From positions 62,001 through 126,000 of the forward strand of contig VFZE01000001.1 of the NCBI GenBank assembly GCA_016871315.1: a DNA stretch of 64,000 nt. The letters run 5' to 3'. Under the pieces are notes generated by a model. That model did not search any database and was not told the DNA's origin. It worked only from the letters and a program-made list of their open reading frames with translations. The translations under genes and the position numbers were made by a program. The DNA is from Acidimicrobiia bacterium. Its GTDB lineage: Bacteria > Acidobacteriota > Terriglobia > Bryobacterales > Bryobacteraceae. Shown piece by piece: positions 46,302 to 58,479 of this stretch; position 1 is the first letter of the stretch, and each line of letters opens with the position of its first letter.

Positions 46302-48674
46302 TCAGTTCACCCACACCGGAGAGGTCCAGAGCTTGTTCGTATCCAGTTGCTCGGCGCGGAGATAGAAGTAGTCGCCTGGCCTCAGCGGCTCGCGGTGTTG
46401 AAACTGGAAAGCCTCGTCCATCGAACCCTGTGCGTTCACCAGCTCCAGTTCCAGGAAAAACTCCGGCGCTACGCCCATTTTTTCCATGTAAGGGTGCGTT
46501 GCCTTGCCCTTTTGCGACCAGCGGAAGTAGCCGTCGCGCTTCAGCTGCTCCAGCGGAATCACCGCCTCCATCAGCCCCATGGTGTCGGAATCATCGAGCC
46601 GGAAATGCAGCGTAGGCCCGGTTACCTTGGCGATATCGGCGAGGAAACCGTCGCGGTCGCCTGAGACGGCCGCGGTTTTCCAAACAATATCGTTGGCGTT
46701 GGAGTTGATCTCCTCGAATGCCTGGTCGAGGTTCACTGTCTGACGCAGCCGCAGCCTTCCCGCGCTGGCTCGCAGGTGGCCTTCGCGCATTCCAACTGCG
46801 GCGCGGCGCTGATAGAGGTTGTCGCCCCAGATCGCGCGCACCAGCGTTCCGCGGTTTCTGGCCGGGTGCAGCGCGTGGATCACCTCGCCGTTCTTCACCA
46901 GTTCCACGCGCACCAGCGGCGCCGCCCCCGATATGCGTGCTTCGATGCGCGCCTCCTTCGCCATGGCGGAGGAGATCTCACCGCCCATCACTTCTCCGTT
47001 GACCCGGAAATCGGCCACCATCCGCTGGTTGCCCGTAGTGGCGAAGGTGCGCCGCTCGTACAATCCATCCCATATGCGATTCCGTGTTTTGCCGGTGGCG
47101 TAGACTCCCGCCAGGCCGTTGGAGTTCACGTAGATGAGTCCGGGATAGGCGGTTCCCATAGCCGAAGTGTGCGTGTCGCCCGCGGCGATGACGCCCATCC
47201 GCAGGCCGTGCTTGAGATGGCGCTGCCAGCTTTCTTCGAAGACACCATGTACGGAGGCGACCTCGAACAGCCGTTCGATACGGGAGTCGGTGGGGTGGCT
47301 CCAGTCCGGCGGCCCACCGCCAATGTGGGGAATCACCAGCGTCGGGACTCGGGCCAGCTGCACCGTGCGCAGCATCTTTCCGATCGGCGCCGCGGGTTCC
47401 TTAGGGTCCAGCTCCATCGTCGACTTGGCGCGGTCGGCGTTGTAGACGATGTTGTGGTGACCGCCCTGGTTGGTACCCACGCTGTATTCATAGCCGAGGA
47501 GGGAAACAAAGTCCTGCCAGCCGTTAAAGCGCTTTGTGGAATCCTGCAACTCCGGCCAATTGTCACGCGGATACCGCTTCTCGGTCAGCAGCGCCGGACC
47601 GGTCACGCTGAGCGGCATATGATGCGGCGTCACCGCGCCGAAGTCCAGGAGCCCAACGCGCCGCCCATAAAGATACAGCTCATCGAAGACACCGCGCCCG
47701 TCGTGCAGGTAGGTGTGCTGATGCAGTTCACCGTAGTAAACGCGTTGCACGGGATCAGGCTCCACCCAGACCGGATTGCTGAGCCCGCGATATTGGCCAT
47801 CGGCCGTCTCCACGCGCAGCCGCACGACGCCTTCCCTGGACACGCGCGTATCGCGCGCGACGTAGTGCAGCAGCGGCTCTTCGTAGGCAAACGCTCCGCC
47901 TTGGACTCCTTCCGCTATCAGCCGCAGCGTCAACCCCTTGCCGTTCTTGGCGAGCGAGCCCCATTCGTCCTGCGGCACCACTTCCACCGGAAAGGATTCG
48001 CCTGCCTTCACCACCGACGGCGCCTGCACGCGCAACTTCCGCAGCGGGCCGCCCGTGACCTTCATGATGGCGTCGCCGCCGTAGCCTACCAGGCGCTGGT
48101 TGCGGGTGATCGCGATGCGGAAGTTGAACAGGTTCTCTTCGTAGTGCTGCATCCGCACACCCTTCTCCCCGCCGAGATCCAGGTAAACTTTGTCGCCCTT
48201 TTTGACCACGCCCTTTTCCACGGTCCACACGGTGCATCGGCGGTAGGGGAACACGGGCACTTCATTGCGCTGCACCCAGTTGGTGTGGATCGAGGTTTTG
48301 GCAACAACGCCGGGAGCCGTGGTTTCCGCGGTGAAGTAGGCCGGCGCGGCGGGTGAGGCGACTTGAAACTCCTCGACGTCGGAAGTGAAATGCTTCCACA
48401 CCTCAATCGCCATGCCGGGCTCGATAGCGATATCGCCGGCCGTGTATTCTACGCGGATGCGCACGCGCTGCCCCATCTCCACCACGGGCGGCGTGAGCAG
48501 CCGGACACTGCCATGCAGCGGGAATTCGTCGGGAAAATAGATTCCCGGCTGATACTTGATGGGCCGCTGCGACGGGTCATCGGGCGCTGCCGGTTGTTGA
48601 TACGACACCAGGCGAAGCGCGCCGGCAAGCGCCGCGAGCGCCATCAGGCCGATCCACTTGTTTCCCATTCTCAT
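46302..48674 (-). CDS. DUF3604 exported PHP-like protein
   Basis: 790 residues. Signal or anchor: NKWIGLMALAALAGALRLVS. The DUF3604 core starts near residue 330 with YYGELHQHTYLHDGRGVFDE, which has the HxH of PHP-type metal-dependent hydrolases, and goes on with FVSLLGYEYS, VIPHIGGGPPDWSHP and GVIAAGDTHTSAMG (GDxH). The N-terminal third is beta-rich. The activity of this family is unknown; a metal-dependent phosphoesterase or related hydrolase is likely. I start at ATG 48672-48674, six bases after CATAAT, because the longer frame from 48722 adds residues that run into the divergent promoter. Confidence 0.85.
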   Translation of the reverse strand: MRMGNKWIGLMALAALAGALRLVSYQQPAAPDDPSQRPIKYQPGIYFPDEFPLHGSVRLLTPPVVEMGQRVRIRVEYTAGDIAIEPGMAIEVWKHFTSDVEEFQVASPAAPAYFTAETTAPGVVAKTSIHTNWVQRNEVPVFPYRRCTVWTVEKGVVKKGDKVYLDLGGEKGVRMQHYEENLFNFRIAITRNQRLVGYGGDAIMKVTGGPLRKLRVQAPSVVKAGESFPVEVVPQDEWGSLAKNGKGLTLRLIAEGVQGGAFAYEEPLLHYVARDTRVSREGVVRLRVETADGQYRGLSNPVWVEPDPVQRVYYGELHQHTYLHDGRGVFDELYLYGRRVGLLDFGAVTPHHMPLSVTGPALLTEKRYPRDNWPELQDSTKRFNGWQDFVSLLGYEYSVGTNQGGHHNIVYNADRAKSTMELDPKEPAAPIGKMLRTVQLARVPTLVIPHIGGGPPDWSHPTDSRIERLFEVASVHGVFEESWQRHLKHGLRMGVIAAGDTHTSAMGTAYPGLIYVNSNGLAGVYATGKTRNRIWDGLYERRTFATTGNQRMVADFRVNGEVMGGEISSAMAKEARIEARISGAAPLVRVELVKNGEVIHALHPARNRGTLVRAIWGDNLYQRRAAVGMREGHLRASAGRLRLRQTVNLDQAFEEINSNANDIVWKTAAVSGDRDGFLADIAKVTGPTLHFRLDDSDTMGLMEAVIPLEQLKRDGYFRWSQKGKATHPYMEKMGVAPEFFLELELVNAQGSMDEAFQFQHREPLRPGDYFYLRAEQLDTNKLWTSPVWVN

Positions 48675-48680
48675 TGCTAG

Positions 48681-48686
48681 ATTATG
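48681..48686 (-). promoter_or_regulatory. Candidate -10 element (CATAAT) of the DUF3604 gene
   Basis: Ends six bases before the ATG at 48674 on the minus strand, with no Shine-Dalgarno sequence, so the mRNA would be leaderless. Confidence 0.4.
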
Positions 48687-48752
48687 GCCCGGCGCCACCG
48701 GTTGCCGCTGACCCCAGCGCATCTGCGCACTGCAGAATCGAAATTCCGGGGA

Positions 48753-48758
48753 TATGAT
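48753..48758 (+). promoter_or_regulatory. Candidate -10 element (TATGAT) of the CmcI-like gene
   Basis: Ends eight bases before the ATG at 48767; together with the divergent CATAAT at 48681-48686 it defines a compact bidirectional promoter of about 90 bases. Confidence 0.4.
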
Positions 48759-48766
48759 GGAGCGTC

Positions 48767-49480
48767 ATGACACGTTCGAAAAGCCTCGCCGCCGTTGCGC
48801 TGGTTTCGATTGGCGCGGTGCTGGGCGCCGCCGCCACCCACTGGTGGATGAAGCGGCCCGAGCAGGTGCGCCGCCAGTTTCATCTGCTGTATCACAAGCT
48901 GGGCAGCCAGACCTTCAACAACACCCGCTGGCTTGGCGTACCCGCGCAAAAGTGCCCCCTCGACATGTGGGTGCTTCAGGAGATTCTTCATGAAACCCAG
49001 CCCGACGTACTGGTGGAAACGGGCACCTACAAGGGCGGCAGCGCCTATTACTATGCCTCACTGTTCGATCTGATGAACCACGGCCGCATCATCACCGTCG
49101 ATATCGAGGACCAGCCGGAGAAGCCGGCCCATCCGCGCATCACCTATCTGCTGGGCTCTTCCACCGGCGCCGCGACAGTCGCAAAAGTGAAGGAGCTGAT
49201 CCGGCCTGGAGAGAAGGTAATGGTGCTGCTCGACTCCGATCACACCGGCTCGCACGTCAAGCGCGAACTCGACTTGTACAGCCCGCTGGTTACGCCCGGC
49301 GCCTATCTCATCGTCGAGGACACGCACTTCAACGGCCATCCGATTCTGCCCAATCACGGACCGGGCCCATGGGAGGCGGTGCAGGAGTTCCTGACAGGTA
49401 ATGCGGAATTCGCCGTCGATAACCAGCGAGAGAAGTTCCTGCTCACCTTCAATCCCGATGGATTCCTCAGACGCCGCTAG
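48767..49480 (+). CDS. CmcI-family protein (cephalosporin hydroxylase-like, SAM-binding fold)
   Basis: 237 residues. An N-terminal membrane anchor (SLAAVALVSIGAVLGAAATH) precedes the CmcI fold: WLGVPAQKCPLDMWVLQEI, the SAM-loop VETGTYKGGSAYYYASL, IITVDIED, VMVLLDSDHTGSHV (acidic metal site) and IVEDTHFNGHPILP. Despite its name the family is a class I methyltransferase fold with a metal-binding site, and members in glycan clusters methylate sugars such as rhamnose. It is divergent from the DUF3604-GH15 pair and convergent with the GT39-like gene, whose stop it overlaps by 4 bases. Confidence 0.85.
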   Translation: MTRSKSLAAVALVSIGAVLGAAATHWWMKRPEQVRRQFHLLYHKLGSQTFNNTRWLGVPAQKCPLDMWVLQEILHETQPDVLVETGTYKGGSAYYYASLFDLMNHGRIITVDIEDQPEKPAHPRITYLLGSSTGAATVAKVKELIRPGEKVMVLLDSDHTGSHVKRELDLYSPLVTPGAYLIVEDTHFNGHPILPNHGPGPWEAVQEFLTGNAEFAVDNQREKFLLTFNPDGFLRRR

Positions 49481-50895
49481 CGTGTGTTCTCAAACACCGA
49501 GATGCGGCTGATGTAGTTGTTTAGCCCGGCGCATTGATGGCCTTGTTCGGGCCGCGGCGTGAGGGCCTGGCTCAGGCGGCGGAGGACAATGGCGTCCTGC
49601 TCCGGCCGGAACCCGTGCAGGAGAAAGATGCGTGACCCTACCGGTTTTTCTTTCTGTTGACTGGCGATTTCGGCGGCCCCGGCTTCCAGCGCTTCCCTGC
49701 CCTGCTGTCCGGCATAGCCGGGATGATCATCGATCTCGCGCGGAAAAGAGAACTCCTCCAATCGGCGCGTGGCATCGATACGGTCCCAATAGTGATCGAT
49801 CGCCGGGCGGCTGATGTTGGTGTAGATGACCGTGTCGCCGGGACGAGCATGCTCCGCGAGCCACTGCGCAGTCCAGCGCGGATCGCAGTGACGCGGAGTT
49901 GCGGCCAGGCCAAGCTGAAGTCCGCAGGCGAGCAGAGCCAACGCTATCTCTGCTCGATGCGAAGCCGTGGCCATTACCGCGCCCGCTGCAAGCGCCACCG
50001 CCGGCAGAGCAACCACGGTGAACCGCGCCCAGAATACAGGCTTCCAGAAGGAGAGCGCAATCGGCGCAAGGATCGCAATCGCGGCGATAGACAGGCATAC
50101 TGCTGCCAGACCCGGAGGCCGGCTTCGTTTGAACCACCACGCGGCCGGCACAACCAGAATCGCCGGCCCGAGTTGAAGACCGATCGTCTCCAGCAGCGAG
50201 CCGGCCGTTGGAGCGGGAACCCATGCCAGCGTCTGGCTTGTCCCCCCGAGTTGCCGCAGCATCACCGGCAGCCACAGAGCGGCATAGGGCGCACAGGAAA
50301 GCGCCGCCGCGCCGATCCACCAGCCAATTTGTTCCGCCCTCCATACCCACAGATAAACCACTGCCTGCGCGAGCAGCAGGAAGCAGAACCAGACGTGCGT
50401 GAATAGCCCGGCCGCATTGACCAGCGAGTAAATCAGTAGCGTAGCGAGCGACGGTTTTCGCGCGAGTGCGAAGAAGCCCCATAGAGAAAGCGTCCCAAGC
50501 AGCGTCATCAAAGAGTACATCCGCACAAGACTGGCGGTCAGCACGGCCAGTGGACTCGCTGCAAAGACGATGGCGCAAGCCAGCGCGGCAGGCCGGCCAA
50601 ACAGGGCACGCGCTGCGCCGAAGACGGCGCCCGCGGTGAGCAGATAGAGGAATCCGGAGAGTAGCCGCACGCTGGCCTCTCCATCACCGAAAAGCCTGAT
50701 CCAGGCCCAAAGCATGGCGAAATAGAGCGGAGGATGAACATCCGCGCGCAAGGCGGCCATCATTTCACGGAACGGCAGCGCAGCCACGCGCAGGCTCCAG
50801 ATATCGTCAGCCGTGAAAGGCGATGCGAGCCCGAGCCAGACAGATAACCCGGCAGCGAGACAGCAGGCGGCGGCGGCAAGTGAACCGGAGTGCAC
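49477..50895 (-). CDS. GT39/ArnT-like membrane glycosyltransferase
   Basis: 472 residues, about 11 hydrophobic segments and a soluble C-terminal domain of about 110 residues. The first loop has FTADDIWSLRVAAL followed by RADVHPPLYFAMLWAWI, the DE/DD and HPPLY signature of GT39/PMT-type enzymes that use polyprenyl-phosphate sugars. GTG at 50893-50895 lies 7 bases after TACCAT; longer frames reach 51075 but run through the ECF-sigma remnant in the opposite direction. The acceptor is unknown. Confidence 0.82.
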   Translation of the reverse strand: MHSGSLAAAACCLAAGLSVWLGLASPFTADDIWSLRVAALPFREMMAALRADVHPPLYFAMLWAWIRLFGDGEASVRLLSGFLYLLTAGAVFGAARALFGRPAALACAIVFAASPLAVLTASLVRMYSLMTLLGTLSLWGFFALARKPSLATLLIYSLVNAAGLFTHVWFCFLLLAQAVVYLWVWRAEQIGWWIGAAALSCAPYAALWLPVMLRQLGGTSQTLAWVPAPTAGSLLETIGLQLGPAILVVPAAWWFKRSRPPGLAAVCLSIAAIAILAPIALSFWKPVFWARFTVVALPAVALAAGAVMATASHRAEIALALLACGLQLGLAATPRHCDPRWTAQWLAEHARPGDTVIYTNISRPAIDHYWDRIDATRRLEEFSFPREIDDHPGYAGQQGREALEAGAAEIASQQKEKPVGSRIFLLHGFRPEQDAIVLRRLSQALTPRPEQGHQCAGLNNYISRISVFENTR

Positions 50896-50902
50896 TTTTG
50901 TG

Positions 50903-50908
50903 ATGGTA
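50903..50908 (-). promoter_or_regulatory. Candidate -10 element (TACCAT) of the GT39-like gene
   Basis: Minus-strand hexamer seven bases before the GTG at 50895; the match is only moderate and rests mainly on its position, which fits the pattern seen at other starts here. Confidence 0.3.
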
Positions 50909-50977
50909 CCTGAGCAGGCAACCCGGCGGCGACATGCACAGGAGGTTTGCGTAATGGCAAGAGGCCTGCTCTCCCGA

Positions 50978-51553
50978 TGCCGGCGGAATCGGACGGACCC
51001 ATCACCGCGCTGTTGCAGCGCTACAAATCGGGCGACCCGGCTGTGATGGAAGAGCTGGTTCCTCTTCTCTATCAATACTCATGGCCTCTTTCTGACTTTT
51101 AGCGGGCGCTACGCAGATGCCGAGATGGCGTATCGGGAGGCCTATCAGCGAATGAAGCGTCTGTACGGCCCAAAAAGCACGCAGGTTTCCGAGGGGGCCA
51201 GAAACATCGCACTTCTTCTCAAGATGCAGGGCAAGTTCCAGGAATCCCTTGCCGCCTTTGACGAAGCGATCGGGATCGCGAGGGGAATCGGTAAATTCGG
51301 GCCGGTGCTTGCCCTGATGGAGGCGCAGAGGGCCGTCGTGTTGAACCGGCTCGGAAGGCGCAAAGAAGCCCTGGCAATCCTGCGATCGGCCGTCGGCCGG
51401 CTGCGCGATTTGAGCGCCGAGCGTCTCCCCGCACTGGCGAGAATCGATCGCGCGATCGTTTCCTATTTACGGGCGATGGGGGTCTCTTTACGGGCACGAT
51501 TTCACGGCCTTAGCTTTGCCCTCAGCAGCAGCCCCGCACGAGGGTGGACGTAA
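50978..51553 (+). pseudogene. Joined remnants of an ECF-like sigma factor and a TPR protein
   Basis: From ATG 50978 the frame reads MPAESDGPITALLQRYKSGD and then MEELVPLLYQ, the first helix of the ECF-type sigma factors common in Acidobacteria, but it breaks near 51080 and stops at 51103. In another frame, from about 51083, TPR sequence begins in the middle of a repeat (LTFSGRYADAEMAYREAYQR, ARNIALLLKMQGKFQESLAA) and continues to 51553. Sigma factor, kinase and TPR genes are often neighbours in this phylum, so one deletion could have joined the first to the last. The final 20 residues of the TPR frame look non-native. Neither part should be functional. Confidence 0.65.
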
Positions 51554-51586
51554 AGGCCCTTTTGCCTATCGGAACGCATGAAATGG

Positions 51587-51616
51587 AAAACGCCCGGTTG
51601 TTGGACCGGGCGCTTT
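51587..51616 (-). terminator. Rho-independent terminator of the rRNA operon
   Basis: CGCCCGGT (51591-51598) pairs with ACCGGGCG (51605-51612) around a 6-base loop; on the minus strand the stem is followed by TTTTCC. It lies 14 bases beyond the 5S 3' end. Confidence 0.85.
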
Positions 51617-51625
51617 TCGAATTAA

Positions 51626-51741
51626 TCGGGCGACGTCCTACTCTCCCACACACTTGCGCATGCAGTACCATCGGGGCTGAGGAGCTTAACTGCCGTGTTC
51701 GGGATGGGAACGGGTGTGACCTCCTCGCTAAAGTCACCCAA
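51626..51741 (-). rRNA. rrf: 5S ribosomal RNA
   Basis: On the minus strand the conserved 5S core CACACCCGTTCCCATCCCGA is followed by the ACGGCAGTTAAGC loop and GATGGTACTGC. The ends pair as helix I (TTGGGTGAC with GTCGCCCGA), giving about 116 bases. It is separated from the 23S 3' end by about 110 bases. Confidence 0.92.
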
Positions 51742-51850
51742 ACTTGAGTGACGCGGCGATTGTACGCGTCGAAAACCGTTGAATATTTGACGGGTGGCGG
51801 CCGGAAGGCCGCCCCACACAAGGGAATTTGTATCTAGAGTAAATTTTATG

Positions 51851-54782
<2,932 letters not shown>

Positions 54783-55044
54783 TAAAATTAACACCAGACA
54801 CAAAATTCTCAAGCGATCATCGTTCGCCCATGGCGTCCTGCTCCCCATGCAAACTACGCACGGCTCACAGGATTATCGGGCGCGCAATATGCGCTTACTT
54901 GTGTTAGTGCCCGTCAAATATTCAATTGTCAAACAACGTTTTTTTCCGGCCAAAGGCCAGAAGTCGGGATTCGGTGGATTTTTCTCCGCCGACTCACGGC
55001 TTCCATCCTCTGGCGCCTCTGCAAACGCCCAGCTCCCAGGAAAA

Positions 55045-55121
55045 TGGTGGGCCTGGTAAGAGTTGAACTTACGACCTCACCCTTATCAGGGGTGCGCTCT
55101 AGCCACCTGAGCTACAGGCCC
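55045..55121 (-). tRNA. tRNA-Ile (GAT anticodon)
   Basis: Minus strand, 77 bases including an encoded CCA. Acceptor GGGCCTG pairs with CAGGCCC; D arm GCTCAGGTGGCTAGAGC; anticodon loop CTGATAA, anticodon GAT complementing 55085-55087; T arm GTTCAACTC. It lies second in the spacer, after tRNA-Ala in the direction of transcription. Confidence 0.95.
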
Positions 55122-55137
55122 AGAGCGGCGCGAAGAC

Positions 55138-55213
55138 TGGTGGAGCTGATCGGGATCGAACCGACGACCTCCTGAATGCAAATCAGGCGCTCTCCCAGCT
55201 GAGCTACAGCCCC
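55138..55213 (-). tRNA. tRNA-Ala (TGC anticodon)
   Basis: Minus strand, 76 bases including an encoded CCA. Acceptor GGGGCTG pairs with CAGCTCC (one G-T pair); D arm GCTCAGCTGGGAGAGC; anticodon loop TTTGCAT flanked by CCTGA and TCAGG; T arm GGTTCGATCC. It is the first tRNA after 16S, the reverse of the usual Ile-Ala order. Confidence 0.95.
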
Positions 55214-55395
55214 CCGGGTAAAAAACATTCGAGGCCGGTTGGATGAGCCGCCGGCGCCAGGCCGGACGGCGTGAAATTCACAGCTACTTCAAGTGGAGAA
55301 TGGAACGACCATTATGGAGTGGAACGGCTGCTGCTTACTTGACTCCGCTGTTACACTTGCGAAGTTCTTTTTCGGCAACTCCACCCACGTTCTCT

Positions 55396-56898
<1,503 letters not shown>

Positions 56899-57240
56899 TA
56901 AGAGTTTAGAGTTTGATGATGATGGATGGGAAAACATCCACCACCGATTCTAGATCGTCCCGCTATGACTCAAAGTACTGACGAATTTCACTTTTGTCAT
57001 CCAACCAGATTTTCAAAAATCTTGGTGACGCCCGGGGATCCCCGAAGGAAAGCCCGATACGCCACAGGCCTCGAAACTCTCGGCTCGGCCAAGGAGGCAG
57101 AATCAGCCTCAATCGCGGCCTTGCGCCTGTGCTTTTAGGAAACAACCTCAGAAGGGGGCGGCCTGCGCGATCTCAAACCCGATCTTCACAGGACAGGAAC
57201 AGCCGGAGGAAAACAACCGACTACCTTCTGCAAAAGCTTA

Positions 57241-57281
57241 TTGCCATCTGGCAGTATATCAACCTCTGCCAGCTTTGGCAA
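57241..57281 (-). promoter_or_regulatory. rRNA operon promoter with embedded dyad
   Basis: On the minus strand TTGCCA (57276-57281) and TATACT (57253-57258) are separated by exactly 17 bases, and A-rich sequence lies just upstream of the -35 box, as in strong rRNA promoters. The expected start is near 57246, giving a 16S leader of about 350 bases. Two nested inverted repeats cover the promoter: TTGCCA / TGGCAA (57241-57246 and 57276-57281) and CTGGCAG / CTGCCAG (57248-57254 and 57266-57272). The leader and upstream spacer (56899-57493) contain no gene that I can support; a boxA-like GTACTTTGA near 56970 is only a weak candidate. Confidence 0.7.
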
Positions 57282-57438
57282 GTTTTCCCCAGACTTTTTT
57301 CCAAAAGGCCGTTTCGCCTTTGGAAACAACACTCTGCGGTTCGCCGCCAACCGCACAACCATCAGCTCGTCAGCAGCGACGACTTCAGATTAGCAAACGC
57401 CTTCTACCCCTGGCAAGTGGTGCTCGAAAAAAAGCCGG

Positions 57439-57468
57439 AAAAAAATGGGCCCGCGCCATGGCGGGCCC
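57439..57468 (-). terminator. Rho-independent terminator of the dead receptor gene
   Basis: GGGCCCGC (57447-57454) and GCGGGCCC (57461-57468) form an 8-bp GC stem with a 6-base loop; on the minus strand it is followed by ATTTTTTTCC. It lies 26 bases after the receptor stop codon and separates it from the rRNA promoter. Confidence 0.85.
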
Positions 57469-57493
57469 CAAAGAGTCTTGAATCCATGTGCGC

Positions 57494-58286
57494 TTACCAG
57501 CGGAAGCGCAAGCCGAACCGGATCGTTCGCTGGTCGGTGTTCGCGCTCCTAATGCGCATGAAGTTGCCGCTGTTCACGTTCGAGTTCGGGTTGTTGAAGT
57601 GCGGCGTGTTCGACAGGTTGAACGCCTCGGCGCGGAACTCCAGTGAGTAGGTCTCGCTGAACGGGAAGTCGCGGAACAGGCGCGAACGCCGAAGCGTCCT
57701 AGAACTGCTCCAGCGTCCCCACACGGTTGACGTTGGTCTTGACTTGGTCCGCAGTCTGCGTGTTTCCAGGGGCGTTCAATGACGCCCCGGAAGCGGTCAC
57801 CGTGAACGGCCGGCCTTGGAAGGCCGACAAAACGCCGTTCACCTGCCAATCGCCCAGCACCCGTCGCGCCACCCCATCGTTGGCGTAGGCCTTGCCTTTC
57901 CCTGTTGGCAGGTCATAGACGAATCCCATCTGGAAGATGTGCGGGATGTTGTAACCGGCCTGGGCGCGGTTGCCCTCAAACGCCGGCAGGTGGTGGAAGT
58001 TCACTCCTGCCCATCCGTCATCGTCGGTGACGTTGATGGCGAGCGAGTAGGTGTAGGCGCCCTTCAGGACAAGTCCGTCGGCGGCGCGCCGGAGTGTCCG
58101 TATTGGCGTTCTGAAAGCGCGCCGGCGTGGCGCCAGGTACTAGGTTGATCAGGCTCTGGTAGTTGCGGTACTTGGCCAGCGGCAGGTCCGTCACCTCGCA
58201 CGAGCCAAGCTCAACATGGACATCGCTCTTGTCGGTCTAGAAATGCCGATCCCTAGGCCGGCTTTCCTCTTCTTGGTTGGAATCAT
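57494..58286 (-). pseudogene. Oar-like TonB-dependent receptor, internally deleted and frameshifted
   Basis: Starting at ATG 58284-58286 behind a perfect AAGGAGG, the first frame gives only MIPTKKRKAGLGIGIS and then nonsense. Other frames hold receptor fragments: the plug segment TDKSDVHVELGSCEVTDLPL and YRNYQSLINLVPGATPARFQ (about 58100-58235), a late barrel segment AINVTDDDGWAGVNFHHLPA and FVYDLPTGKGK, then GVLSAFQGRPFTVTASG, ending in a TAG at 57699-57701, and the C-terminus FSETYSLEFRAEAFNLSNTP to FGLRFRW, stop at 57494. The signal peptide, N-terminal domain, most of the plug and most of the barrel are absent. The upstream promoter and downstream terminator remain intact, so the locus may still be transcribed. 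Confidence 0.8.
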
Positions 58287-58357
58287 TTTCGCTAACCTCC
58301 TTTCGTCAGTCCCGGTTGGGACTGGTGCGAAAACCCCTCGTTTGGTTTGCTATCACC
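58287..58357 (-). promoter_or_regulatory. Structured mRNA leader before the dead receptor
   Basis: Minus-strand leader with three potential pairings. GGTG (58354-58357) with CACC (58324-58327) encloses AAACC (58344-58348) with GGTTT (58331-58335). CAGTCCC (58318-58324) pairs with GGGACTG (58307-58313) around a 4-base loop. TTTTCGC (58327-58333) is exactly complementary to GCGAAAA (58286-58292), which touches the start codon and would compete with the first hairpin. AAGGAGG (58297-58303) lies in the middle. The arrangement looks like a translational switch; no known riboswitch class fits. Confidence 0.4.
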
Positions 58358-58401
58358 CGTTCGTTTGATGAGGGCAGAACTCTGAATATTAACATAGTTT
58401 A

Positions 58402-58429
58402 ATCATGCGCGCTCCACACTCCCCGTCAA
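58402..58429 (-). promoter_or_regulatory. Promoter of the dead receptor gene
   Basis: Minus-strand TTGACG (58424-58429) and CATGAT (58402-58407) with a 16-base spacer: a strong -35 and a moderate -10. The expected leader would be about 105-110 bases, long enough to include the structured segment. Confidence 0.5.
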
Positions 58430-58479
58430 GGCGCTATCTTGTTACTAACAAATGTGCAAGGCATCTTCCCAGGTGCCCC

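Noticed and set aside
56960-56980. boxA antitermination element in the 16S leader
   Set aside because: GTACTTTGA differs from the consensus in key positions and no boxB-like hairpin was seen close by; too weak to annotate.
56926-57650. Open frames upstream of 16S, up to 218 codons
   Set aside because: They cover the rRNA leader, promoter, a terminator and the antisense strand of receptor fragments; composition is not protein-like.
58327-58357. Cyclic-di-GMP-I (GEMM) riboswitch before the receptor remnant, suggested by AGCAAACC
   Set aside because: The rest of the class consensus, such as the GGGACGCAAAGCC-type segment and the tetraloop receptor, is absent. The element has another structure.
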